NCBI GenBank assembly: GCA_019426215.1
Contig: CM033393.1
Location: forward strand, 10,822,046 to 10,886,045
Reading direction: 5' to 3'
DNA length: 64,000 bases
Source: Buddleja alternifolia
Lineage: Eukaryota > Streptophyta > Magnoliopsida > Lamiales > Scrophulariaceae
The first letter of the stretch is position 1, and every line of letters begins with the position of its first letter. Under the pieces are notes generated by a model. The model was not told the DNA's origin and ran no database searches. It saw only the letters and a program-made list of their open reading frames with translations. The position numbers and the translations under genes are program-made. Below are positions 12,835-24,209 of this stretch, piece after piece.

Positions 12835-12846
12835 GCTCTGATACCA
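12835..12846 (-). other. Primer binding site of copia A
   Basis: On the minus strand TGGTATCAGAGC lies one base inside the LTR edge. It is complementary to the 3' end of initiator methionine tRNA, the usual primer for plant copia elements. Confidence 0.85.
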
Positions 12847-12847
12847 C

Positions 12848-14989
12848 TGTTGGGATCGGTATGTCCCCACAAGCGATGCCGGCGCAACGGAAGAAATAAA
12901 GTATATAAAACACATATATATCGGCATCCCAAGCTAGGGGGTCAAAGTAATGCACAACAAAAACTAATACGAGTAAAGGGGTTTTAAACCGATTACAAGA
13001 TTTGGGGTTTTATTAAAGTGAGGGTGTAAAACCACAACACAAGGAAAACCACACCAAAAACTTTGGCTCTCATTTTCGAATCCTCACCTCAACATGGAGG
13101 GGTTCGAATCAAACCACCATAAGCTCCTAAAGAAAGAAGCCTCTACAAGGACACACCTCAAGTAAGTTCATACCTTAAGCAAAAGATTGGCTAGATATAT
13201 GCTCTAAGGAAATGGAGTCTATGTAGTGAAAGGTGGAAGACAAGAAGAGTTACTAAAAGAAATATCTATGGAAGATAATCTTTTACAACTAATCTTCAAG
13301 AAGAAGTTCTATAGAAGAAAGTCTTCAAGAATCACAAGAGAAGCTAGAAAAATCTAGAGATGAAGAACTAAGCTCTAAGCTTTTTTTTCTTTTTAAGTTT
13401 TCATCAAGTTTTAAATGAGAGCAAGAACACCTCCTTTTATAGCCACCAATTTTCGGCCATATGGTGTTAGGTGGAGTAGAAGAGTTGTTTTTCTTCACCT
13501 ACCACCTCATTCTCACCTACCATTCCATTCTCAACTATCACCACATGTGTAAGAGAATATTTTTCATTTTCTTCTTCATTTAAAAAACATTACAAGTCAA
13601 ACTTTGACTAGCTTTGAATTTCACTCTTGTGACTTCATTTAATTAAGTCCAACTTAATTAAAATGACTCCCAAGTCTTCCAAGACTTGTTAATTAAATAA
13701 TCTTCATGATTAATTAATAGTAAAATTAGTAGCTTAAATATATTCCCGGATAATAATAATTTCCGTTAATGATTAATCTCCAAGATTAATTAATAGAAAA
13801 GTTATTTTCCCAAGCCTACTAATTAAAATGTCTTCCACTTAATTAATTAATCTCATTAATCAATTTTACTTTAATCCTAAACCGGATTAATATTCACATA
13901 GCAATTGAACTTTCTTGAGTAAGTGTGTAACCCCATTGTAGGTTCGTTCATGTACTAGTAGTAGGAACACAACCCCGTTGTGCCTTTGCAATTTTCATTG
14001 CTAGATTTAATTACTCCAAGTATTTTAATCCGACCAAGAATTAATTACCGATTAATTCATGGTTCCTACAAATCAAGGTTAGTACTAGCCACGCGCCAAG
14101 AAGACCTAGCCATGAACGATTATTAGGTGACCTTTCCGCATTACGATTTTCGCATAAGTAAAATCCTTCCATCAAATATCCCGATCGAATCTAGGACTTG
14201 GATGTCAGTCGAAATCCCAGTAACTCGATTCTATGTATATCGATCTAAGTGACATTGACCAATTTATCAATCAAGCGAGGAAACACTGCTCCTCCTTATT
14301 GATACTACTCCGGCCGGAGGTTCCCATGGTCAATACACTGTGAAGTACATAGGATATGCGCCGATGCTAATGATCAGTGACGGATTCTTTCTTGGCACTC
14401 ACGCGCCTCCGTACATAACCAGACTGGACCCAATATGCCCCACTTTATGACTCACCTGGAATCGTGTGACAAATCTAAGTACAGTGGGCGATGCACGAGA
14501 CGACCAATGGTGCCTCAAGTCATGAGGACCAATCTTATGCCTACGTAACCGAGGAGATTCCAAATTCGACATTGACTCCAATATGGAATCTCGGCGGGGT
14601 TGTTCAGTTTACTCGATCCCAACGAGAACCCACATACATGCACTGATGTACACCGTATCAGTATCCATGGAATAGGATACACTCTCCAAGAGTGTGCATT
14701 GTACGTGCAAGTCTTTACGAGTCATTGATATCCCTATCTCAATGATTCTATGACTTGGAACATCTTTAAGACCACAACCTTAGAGACGTATTCCATGATT
14801 GGCATCCCCGATACCAAACACATCTCATAGGTTAAGAGTGATCTAGGGGACTTTATCTAATTGCATAGAATGATGAGATAAAGAAGAAAATGCCATTTAT
14901 TAAATTACTTGACAAGATACAATATAAGACTGTTTAAAGAGTCGGCTACTACGCCCTACAAATGGCGCACCGGGCACCTAACTCTTTCA
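12848..14989 (-). repeat. Copia A middle LTR
   Basis: 2,142 bp, almost identical to the left LTR. It acts as the 5' LTR of the first internal copy (the primer site is on its left) and as the 3' LTR of the second copy (the polypurine tract is on its right). Sharing one LTR between two internal regions is the hallmark of a tandem retrotransposon array. Confidence 0.9.
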
Positions 14990-15003
14990 ATCTCCCACTT
15001 GCC

Positions 15004-17118
15004 CTAGAGCCAATTGCCCATGCATTTCAGGCCCGTCTTCTCAAGATGTCCCTCCAATACTCTTTGGCCCAAGGGTTTGGTAAAGGGGTCTGCTATGTTA
15101 TTTGCCGAGTCCACACATTCCACTTGAACGTCGCCTCTACGAACGATCTCTCTGATCAGATGGTATCGCCTTTCTATTAGTTTGTACCTCTGATGAGACC
15201 TTGGCTCTTTTGACTGTGCAATAGCCCCATTGTTATCACAGTACAATCGTACGGGATCAACAATAGATGGAACAACACCCAACTCTTGGATGAAGTTCCT
15301 TATCCAAACAGCTTCTTTTGCAGCCGCCCAGGCTGCAATGTACTCAGCCTCTGTGGTGGAGTCAGCAATAGTTTCCTGTTTAGAACACTTCCAGCTGACC
15401 GCTCCACCATTGAGTACAAAGACAAATCCCGAGATAGATTTGAAATCATCCACATCAGATTGGAAGCTAGAATCTGTATAGCCTTCCAATTTTAATTCTC
15501 CTCCACCGTAGACTAGGAAGGCATCCTTAGTTCTTCTTAAGTACTTAAGGACTGCCTTTACGGCTTTCCAGTGCTCTTCGCCTGGATTGGCTTGATATCG
15601 GCTTATTGCACTAAGTGCATAAGCCACATCAGGCCGTGTACATAGCATAGCATACATAATACTCCCTATAGCAGAGGCATATGGTATGTGAGACATCTTG
15701 TCCTTTTCCTCCGATGTCTGAGGGGACATAGACTTGGAAAGAGAAATACCATGTCTCATAGGCACCAGTCCTCTCTTGGACTGATCCATTTTGAATCTCT
15801 TCAAAACTCTATCTATGTACGCAGATTGGGAGAGTCCCAGCATTCTACTGGATCTATCTCGATGAATCTTCATTCCGAGAATGTAGGATGCCTCTCCCAT
15901 ATCCTTCATTGAGAATTGTGTGGATAACCACGCTTTCGTTTCTTGCAACATTCCTATGTTGTTTCCAAACAATAGAATGTCATCAACGTAAATTACCAAA
16001 AATGTTATCGCGCTCCTACTAGCCCTTTTGTACACACATGCTTCATCAGCATTTTGAAGAAAACCATACGTTTGTACAGTATCATCAAAACACTTGTTCC
16101 AGCTTCGGGAAGCCTGTTTGAGTCCATAAATGGATCTCTGAAGTTTGCACACCTTGTGCTCACTTCCTATGGATGCGAAGCCCTCGGGCTGCTCCATGTA
16201 AAGCTCTTCCTCTATTTTACCATTGAGGAAAGCAGTCTTCACATCCATCTGCCATATTTCATAGTCTAAATATGCAGCTATGGTTAGAAGTATCTGAATG
16301 GATTTGACCATCGCCACTGGTGAAAAGGTTTCATTATAGTCAATTCCTTGCCTCTGAGTGTAACCTTTCGCCACGAGACGTGCCTTGTAGGTGACTACTT
16401 CTCCATCTGCTCCAAGCTTTCGCTTATAGATCCACTTGCAGCCTACGAGTTTAGACCCGTCAGGTGGATCTATCAAGGTCCAAACCTTGTTGGAGTGCAT
16501 GGAGTCCATCTCGGATTGCATGGCTTCTAACCATTTTCCCGAATCGACGTCCAACGTCGCTTCCCCATATGTCCTTGGATCAGGGGAATTACCATCCTCG
16601 TTGCTATCAAGCAAGAAACCATATCTCTCAGGTTGTTTCAGGATCCTTTCGGATCTTCGAGGATGTTGTGTACTTGCTACTACTTCTGGTTGTGCATCTG
16701 TGGTATCAGGTGAACCCTTTTATGGTTCTTGAGTTTCCTCAAGTTCTGCAACCTCGCCATTTCTATCCAATAGAAATTCCTTCTCTAAGAAGGTAGCGTT
16801 CCTTGAAACAAACACTTTATGTTTCGATGGGTTGTAGAAATAATATCCATAGGATTCCTTTGGATATCCCACAAACTTACATAAGGAGGATCTTGCATCC
16901 AACTTATCGCCCACTAGTTGCTTGACATAAGCCGAGCAACCCCATACCCTTAGGTATTTATAAGTGGGTGGTTTACCAAACCACATTTCATATGGCACCT
17001 TGGAGACACTCTTTGACGGTACTCTATTTAATAGATGCGTCGCAGATTATAGGGCATATCCCCAGAAGGAAAGAGGAAGTCCAGTGAAACTCATCATGGA
17101 TCAAACCATGTCCATCAT
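15004..17118 (-). pseudogene. Copia A second internal copy: RT-RNase H intact, integrase truncated
   Basis: The segment 16614-15004 is one open frame of 536 residues covering RT (YVDDILLFG) and the whole RNase H (LYCDNNGAIA, ending in GLKCMGNWL). Its upstream end continues in frame to a stop at about 16720, where QEP is followed by TAA instead of a Gln codon. The integrase C-terminus (PYEMWFGKPPTYKYLRVWG) lies at 16998-16720 and goes on to about 17118. There the copy stops, so gag, protease and the integrase catalytic core are missing. It cannot be autonomous, but its RT-RNase H is better preserved than that of the first copy. Confidence 0.9.
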
Positions 17119-17130
17119 GGATCGAACCAT

Positions 17131-17705
17131 ATCCCCAGACTGGACCCAATATGCCCCACTTTATGACTCACCTGGAATCGTGTGACAAATCTAAGTACAG
17201 TGGGCGATGCACGAGACGACCAATGGTGCCTCAACTCATGAGGACCAATCTTATGCCTACGTAACCGAGGAGATTCCAAATTCGACATTGACTCCAATAT
17301 GGAATCTCGGCGGGGTTGTTCAATTTACTCGATCCCAACGAGAACCCACATACATGCACTGATGTACACCGTATCAGTATCCATGGAATAGGATACACTC
17401 TCCAAGAGTGTGCATTGTACGTGCAAGTCTTTACGAGTCATTGATATCCCTATCTCAATGATTCTATGACTTGGAACATCTTTAAGACCACAACCTTAGA
17501 GACGTATTCCATGATTGGCATCCCCGATACCAAACACATCTCATAGGTTAAGAGTGATCTAGGGGACTTTATCTAATTGCATAGAATGATGAGATAAAGA
17601 AGAAAATGTCATTTATTAAATTACTTAACAAGATACAATATAAGACTGTTTAAAGAGTCGGCTACTACGCCCTACAAATGGCGCACCGGGCACCTAACTC
17701 TTTCA
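17131..17705 (-). repeat. Copia A truncated right LTR
   Basis: This matches the last 575 bp (plus orientation) of the other LTRs, beginning at CAGACTGGACCC. It ends CTCTTTCA, then the target duplication AACTT. The other 1.57 kb of the LTR has been deleted. Confidence 0.9.
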
Positions 17706-17710
17706 AACTT

Positions 17711-18065
17711 TTTGTAACGACAAATTTTTTTACGCTTTTTTGTCTTGTAAAGCACGTCGCTAGAAGTTCTTGCGACAAATAACAGGTATCTTTACGAATG
17801 TAATCGTGACAAAAGTTGATTCCACACAATATCATTTCTTCTAGTAACGATTTTGTTGTCACAAAAACTAATCTATTACGTTACAAAAGCAAAACGCCGT
17901 TACTAAAAGTTATTTTCTAATTTTCTTTAAATGATTTTCGTAATAGTAACTTTGTTACAAATAATTATTGTAACAAGATGTAGTTCTTACCAAAACTAAA
18001 TTATTCATATAAGTAATATGTATTGTAACAATGATTTGTTACAAAAAGTAAATATAACAATCACT
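17711..18065. repeat. CACTA left subterminal repeat region
   Basis: Dense short motifs in both orientations: TTGTAACGACAAA, CGTGACAAAA, TTGTCACAAAAAC, TATTACGTTACAAAA and similar. Comparable motifs occur at 41393-41706. They are interrupted from the CACTA terminus only by copia A. Confidence 0.65.
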
Positions 18066-18579
18066 GGATTCCTCACTAGTTCTTTTGGTTCAAACTAGTT
18101 GGAAAAGACTTACATACCAGATATTCCATAATAACACTTAATACATAAATTGAGAACAAACAATTTCATACTAAATAGCTAAAGCAACAATAACAATTCA
18201 AGTACATTGGTAAGCACAACCCAAATTAAGGTATCATCCTAGTCATTACAAATTAATATTATAGATAACTTCTAATAAAGCCGCTCCAATGAGACAAAAT
18301 CTAGAAAGACAAAACATGGGACAAAATATAGAAGAACGTATCGAAGGAATATCATTGATGTTTAACCGAGTAATCAAAATACATGTGAATTTCTAAACTT
18401 TGAAGAGCATGTTTGATGATCGGGCCATTTACTCAAAGACTTGCAAATAAAATAAGAACATTCAACTGGTTAAAGTAGAATTGATCTCGGAAATTAACTG
18501 TGGAAAAAACATGAATCTTAACCTATACCAAAATGTGACTTTGGTACACAAAAAAGTGGAATCAAAATTATACAAAAAA

Positions 18580-18773
18580 CCAAACAGGGGTTTGGTTCGA
18601 GTGGTAAGCGGTTCGCTTCCGCTTAAGCAAGGTCTCGAGTTCGAAACCTTGTGAATGCAGAGAACTCCCGTTGGGAGACTTACCCACCATTGCCAGGTGC
18701 ACGACCTGGGTCGGATCTAAATATAGTCGGGGCAAAGCTCCGGTGAATCGGGTGGGCAACCAAAAAAAAAAAG
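18580..18773 (+). mobile_element. tRNA-derived SINE with a 14-bp target duplication
   Basis: It begins CCAAACAGGGGTTTGG. It contains a polymerase III A-box-like GGTTCGAGTGGTAAGCGG and a B-box-like GAGTTCGAAACC, then a GC-rich body (CCTGGGTCGGATC, GTCGGGGCAAAGC), and ends in a short A-rich tail. A perfect duplication AATTATACAAAAAA flanks it (18566-18579 and 18774-18787). Length, promoter boxes, tail and duplication all fit a plant SINE mobilised by LINE machinery. I do not assign a named family. Confidence 0.9.
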
Positions 18774-18877
18774 AATTATACAAAAAAGGTCAAACACTAA
18801 TTCAAATAGCCTATGCAGCAATCTAAACACATTTTGGTTTGTCAACCGCAGGGCTAAAACGGAGACTAAGAAATTTG

Positions 18878-19537
18878 GGCTGTGTTTGGTTTTATTTTGG
18901 AGGGTGTTTTTGGTGAAAATTTTGGCGAAACATTTTATTGGGAGTTGTGTATTTTGATGAAAATGTGTTTGATTCTGTTTTGAAAAATTAGTATTTTAAT
19001 CATTTTTCGTGAGAATGTGTTTGGATTAGCTATTTTGAAATAACATTTGAGTGATTTTATTAATGAAAATGTGTTTGGTTTTGTTTTCAGGGGTAACAAA
19101 AATTAACTTTTGTCTGACAAAGTTGTTTTAATAATTAATTGATGATTGAAAAATATATTATAATATAAGTTTGAAATTATTATAATATATATGAACGATT
19201 ATATAATTTCTAAAATAATTATTTATTAATATATTATTTTATAAATAACAAAAAAAAAGAAAAACGAAAAAAAGGGGGGTGGGGAACAGTGTCGTCTTCC
19301 CCAACTCCCCACACAAAAAAAAACACACACACACAACAATACTCACACACACGCACTGACACACACACAATTACATACACGAAAACACACACACACACAC
19401 ACATAACAATACTCACACACACGCTCTGACACATACACAATTACACACACGCACGCACACAGGCACACACACACATGCACAACAATACACACACGCACAC
19501 AACAATACACACACACACACAATTACACACACGCAAG

Positions 19538-19568
<31 letters not shown>

Positions 19569-19801
19569 GAAAACTAAAAGGATAGAGAGAAGGAGGAGAG
19601 AGAGAGAGAGAGGAGAAAGAGGGAGGGGAGAGAGAGAGAGAGGAAAAAGAGGGAGGAGAGAGAGAAAAAAAATTTGGGATTTTTTGGAGCTAATATTTGG
19701 CCAAACATGGGCCCCATGTTTGGCCAAAAAATTCACAACGAAACAAGTTTTGGGCTGTGTTTTGGTGAAAAACCCAGCCCAAAACAAAATCAAACACAGC
19801 C
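18878..19801. mobile_element. Small TIR element (MITE-like) with a CA-repeat core
   Basis: The left end GGCTGTGTTTGGTTTTATTT is matched in reverse complement by the right end (GGCTGTGTTTGATTTTGTTT), with a possible 3-bp duplication TTG on both sides. GTGTTTGGTTTTGTTTT-like motifs recur every 50-60 bp inside the left half. There is no coding capacity; long apparent frames come from the CA and GA repeats. A 3-bp duplication would suit PIF/Harbinger or CACTA classes. Confidence 0.6.
19315..19665. repeat. CA and GA microsatellites
   Basis: An interrupted CA/CACG repeat (19315-19568) runs into a GA-rich tract (19580-19665) in the core of the small TIR element. Confidence 0.9.
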
Positions 19802-20290
19802 TTGGTATTTCAATAATGTTACATATAGCATTTTCTCACTTAATAATTTTCATACAACCATAATCACAATGGTCTTTGTTAAACAAGAAAAAACAGCAAA
19901 TACCAAATTAGTTTAACTAAATAAAATCTACATAAATATCACATTTATCATTTAAATCATGACATTAAACTACCACAAAAAAACACAAGAAAAACTTATG
20001 CACATTCACTCAAGCTGCAGTTCACGAAACCACCCTATAACTTAGCAACTTCACCTAATTCTTAACACCCTGATCAAGTACATGAAAACACTTAATCAAA
20101 ATCTCAGCAGCTAAATTCAATTCCTCCTTCGAGATGATATGTCAAACATGCATTCATATTTCGACTACTATCTTTCTGACTCAGAGACTGGGTGCATATT
20201 TGGATTCTTTTTCATTAAATTTAAAAGTTACTGAAGAGCTATGGTGAGAATTCATTCTTTTTTACTTGTTTTGTGAGCTATTGCATAATA

Positions 20291-20516
20291 TGAGCCTCAT
20301 GTAGTAGCTAAACTTCACAGGTTTGCTGGATATTATACGCATCGACTAAAAAAATATTGTGATAAATATGCAGACTACATTAGTTTTCCACATTTAGAAA
20401 AGTGGAGGAAAGAGCTTTGCCTTTCAGGTCTAAGAAATTCTGAGATCAACTTGGAGATGTACCGTGATTCATATGAAGAAGATCAAGTAGCTCATAATAG
20501 CCCACACTTCACTTAA
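20291..20516 (+). pseudogene. Possible captured host exon, unknown gene
   Basis: A plausible splice acceptor (TATGAG) is followed by about 70 open codons with normal, non-repetitive composition, containing HRFAGYYTHRLKKYC, ISFPHLEKWRKELCL and NLEMYRDSYEEDQV, then a TAA stop at 20514. It looks like the last exon of a cellular protein rather than transposon coding sequence. I do not recognise the protein and see no convincing upstream exon. Because it lies in the body of the CACTA element, which has no visible transposase, gene-fragment capture is a reasonable guess. Confidence 0.35.
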
Positions 20517-22388
20517 CTTGGACCTGAACATTTTACCTCATGAACATTAAAGGGTGTCATTTTGATGATAAGTTCTTTATTAATCTTTCCTATTAACAAA
20601 GATTACTACCATACAACGGTAAAACAAGAAGCAAATTTTCCTATTTAATAGGGAGAAAGAGAAAAGGTTTTGCCCTTCTGTTTGCGGTCGTATAAGCCAA
20701 CATGTTTGAAGATGGCTTGCTCAAGAAATATTTTGTTTTTCGCTTTGTTTTTTGAAAATTATACCTACATTAAAGAATGATGACCGAAATTAAGTGCTAG
20801 CATAGTCAGCATGAAAAATATGGTTCCAGAATATGTCCGTGCTTATTGTTTATTTGCCCAAAGATTTTAGCTCTGCCTTTCTAAGTTCATATCATCTTAC
20901 AACTTCCTAAATTAAAAACTGAATGCATTTAGCAACTCGGTGTAACCTGAAATAAAAAGAAGAAGAAAGTCCAAAGCAACATAAACATATGAATAACAAA
21001 ACCTTTACGTTCTCATCAAATTTTGCAATTTATCCTAACTCAGATATTATCAATTGCCTTCATTTCTACTTGTCCAGGAATTCTAGCAGTACTTCACATT
21101 TAGCATAAATTTCAACAAAAGAAATATTGATAAATAGGCAATAACAAGCAATAATCTCTCTTTTCCAGCTATCTTACATTTCTGTCAGGTAAGGCATTTC
21201 ATCAAACACAAGAGATACATGAAAAGCAAACTCTGAATGTTTAAACCTAAAAAACAGTTTTTACATATGCAAACAGTAAGCTTTTTCATACATTTTCATC
21301 AAAGAAAAAAATATCTTTTTTATACCTTGGATATGGCTAGCTCATCTCCAACCATGGGACTCTTTATGCCTCTACAAATGAAACCATTTTTCACTTTAGA
21401 TTTAGGTTAATATTCACAATCATGGGTCTTGTTTTCAACTATGTACATAGTATATTTTGGAAGACAGATCAAATCACACACACACGCACATATACATTTA
21501 TATATATATATACACACACACACACCAAGAAATTGAAAATTTCAAGTGATATGGGACACGACGAATACTCATTTAATTTGGAAAATAAAGTCCCATTACA
21601 ACTAAATTTTTAATTACAAAACAGTCAACCCCAAAGGTCACAAGATATCCAAAGATACCATCCAACAATTAAATAATTGTAATTGCAAGTAAGAATCCTG
21701 AAGAAAGACAAGGACAACAAAGATATTATTTGCATTTCCTTCGCAGCTGCATCAACGACGTGAATGAGACTTAGAAAGCCTAGACTGGAGATGAATTACT
21801 ACATTCAATCCTTGAAGATAATTGTAGTTGGGTGGGATGGACTCTGTCGGAATGCCTACTCTTATGGATCGGTCAGTGTATTTTTTGATAAATCTATTAA
21901 ATAAAGTTGTATGGAAAAAAAAAGTTAAACTTCAATTTGTGACTTAATTTAGTAAAAAATATGGATAATTTTTTAAAAAAATAAATGAAATTAAACTTCA
22001 ATTTGTGATGACACAAATATGATTTTGCATTGAATTTACCATTTTAGTCTCTTCTCCCTAAGTCTTTATAAATTTGAAATTTTCCTATAATTATCCCTAT
22101 AAATATATATGTATACCAGGAATTGATTGGAAGCGCGCGGCTAAGAAAAGCGAAAAGGTCGGTTCATAGCTCTTAATTGTTCCTAGGTCGCTTTGTTTCC
22201 GACATTTTTACTGAGCCAGGGCTTCTTCAGGTCTCTGAGAAGGAGTTTTCTTCAAGATACCCTTTGTTAGATAGAGAAATTAAAAAAGAAGAGAGGATTA
22301 ATTCTTAGATAGAGATGCCAGCAAATATTCATCTGAAACAAAGTAGAAGTAAAAAAATCCTTTGTTACCTCAACCATGGGCTGGGATA
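20517..22388. other. CACTA body without clear genes
   Basis: AT-rich sequence with a short CA/TA microsatellite at 21473-21525. At 22120-22260 there is a less AT-rich segment (GAAGCGCGCGGCTAAG, then a pyrimidine-rich stretch) that looks like a gene leader. Nothing else can be supported. Confidence 0.35.
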
Positions 22389-22398
22389 GAGAAGTTAT

Positions 22399-24190
22399 GG
22401 GAAAATTAAATAAATAATATAAAAATAAATAAAAAATCAAAAAATACCACCAAAAATGGTGGTATTCAGATTTTAGCACGTTGCGACATAGAGTACGTCA
22501 TAAGAGCAGTGTTACGACATGGGATACGACATACCCCATGTCGTAACACATTTTATTTTATTTTTTTAAATAAATTATGGTGTTACGACATGGAGTATGT
22601 TGTAACACGCTATAGATTCTTTTTTTAAATAAAAAGCTGACTGCTCGTGTCAACGTCAGCGTTGACCACTGACACGAGCAGTGTTACGACATAGGTTATG
22701 TCGTAACACATGTTAATGTTCTTTGTTTTTTTTTTTTTTTGTTAATTTCTGGCTGAAGCAGCAGCACAAAAACAAAAAGCTCCTTCAACAGCACAAAAAC
22801 GCTCCACACCCCATTCCTCTCTTTCTCATTTTTTTCCTCCTCTTCTTCTTCCTCCAATTTTCACCATTTTTACCAAGATTTTTTCTCTAAATTTAGCCTC
22901 CAATTTTCTCCCTCAACCAAGAACGTAAGGTATAGTTTTAATTTTGTTAAATTAAGAGTTTATTTATGGGTTTTTTTCTATTGTAATGATATTGCAATTT
23001 ATGGTTCAAAATTTGAATTTTTAGTGATAAATTCGATTTGGTAGCTATAATTTTTGCATTTTTGCTATAATTATCGAATATGTTGGCATAATTATTGAAT
23101 TAATAGTTTGATTTTTGATCTTTAGGTTTAATTTTGACTTTTTGTATAATGTCAATTTTTAGTGTTATTTTTTTATGATTTTTTGGTATAATTTTTGAAT
23201 TGTTTGGTATAATGTTGGAATTGGTTGGTATAATTGTTGAATTAGTAGATTGATTTTTGATATTTAGGCTCAATTTTGACTTTTAGGTATAATGTTAATT
23301 TTTAGTGTTACTTTGAAATTATTTGGTATAATTTTTGAATTGTTTGTATAATGTTGGAATTGGTTGATATAATTGTTGAATTAGTAGATTGATTTTTGAT
23401 TTTGAGGCTCAATTTTGAGTTTTAGGTATAATGTCAATTTTTAGTGTTATTTTGGAATTATTTGTTATAATTTTTGAATTGTTTGTATAATGTTGGAATT
23501 GGTTGGTATAATTGTTGAAATGTTCGGTATAAGTTGTATTTTTAGTGTTTAATTTTGCATTGTTAGGTTTGATTTCTAGTTGGTAGGTTTAATTTGGAAT
23601 TGTTTGGTATAAGTTCGAATTAATAGGCTTAATTTCGAGTAGTTAGATTTATTTTTGAATTGGTTGGTATATTTTGCAATTGTTTGGTATAATGTTCGAA
23701 TTAATAGGCTTAATTTCGAGTAGTTGGCTTTAATTTTAAATTGGTTGCTATATTTCTGGAAATGTTTGGTATAATTTTTTAATTGTTTGGAATAATTTGA
23801 ATTTATAGGTTTGATTTCGAATTGTTTGGTTTAATTTCGAATTGTATGGAAGTGTTTTCTAAACGTTCGAATTAATAGGTTTAATTGGGAGTAGTTAGGT
23901 GTAGGTTCGATCATTAGTTCAAATTAGTATGTTTAAATTCGATTTTTTAAATTCAAATTAATATATATCTTTTTTTTTTGTAAGTGTAATCTCCAATTTT
24001 TATGGATAATCTGTAATAAATATGTTTAAATTCCTTTTTCTAGGTACATTTTTTGAATTATTAGGTATAATCTCTAAATTTTAATTTGTATGTATAATTT
24101 ATAATTAGTGGGTTTAATTTCGAATTAATAGATACAATTTACTAAATGTATAAATGTAATTTATATCGCAGAATGTAAATTAACATTCTT
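22399..24190 (+). repeat. MULE left terminal inverted repeat
   Basis: Matches the right repeat in reverse complement over most of its length, and is longer because a TTTGGTATAATTTTTGAATTG-like unit has been amplified at 23100-23900. The outer 300 bp contain palindromes built from TGTTACGACAT and ATGTCGTAACA (22510-22545). There is also a CTGCTCGTGTCA / TGACACGAGCAG hairpin at 22630-22682. A donor-like AAC|GTAAGG at 22925 and an acceptor TGCAG at 24208 suggest a 5'-UTR intron for the PMD gene inside this repeat. Confidence 0.85.
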
Positions 24191-24209
24191 ATGGATATGT
24201 GAATGCAGG

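Larger units (their letters stand above)
5030..17705 (-). mobile_element. Ty1/copia element A with three LTRs
   Basis: A perfect 5-bp target duplication AACTT (5025-5029 and 17706-17710) encloses the whole block. Order along plus: LTR (5030-7170), internal region (7171-12847), LTR (12848-14989), partial internal region (14990-about 17130), partial LTR (about 17131-17705). All genes read on the minus strand in copia order gag, PR, IN, RT, RNase H. The structure is what unequal recombination or template switching between copies, followed by a deletion, would leave. I do not assign a copia lineage. Confidence 0.9.

Noticed and set aside
18580..18660. Possible tRNA gene because of A- and B-box motifs
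   Set aside because: No cloverleaf can be folded, and the A-tail and 14-bp duplication identify a SINE.
19234..19793. Cys/Val-rich frames on the minus strand
   Set aside because: Translations of CA and GA microsatellites inside a small TIR element.
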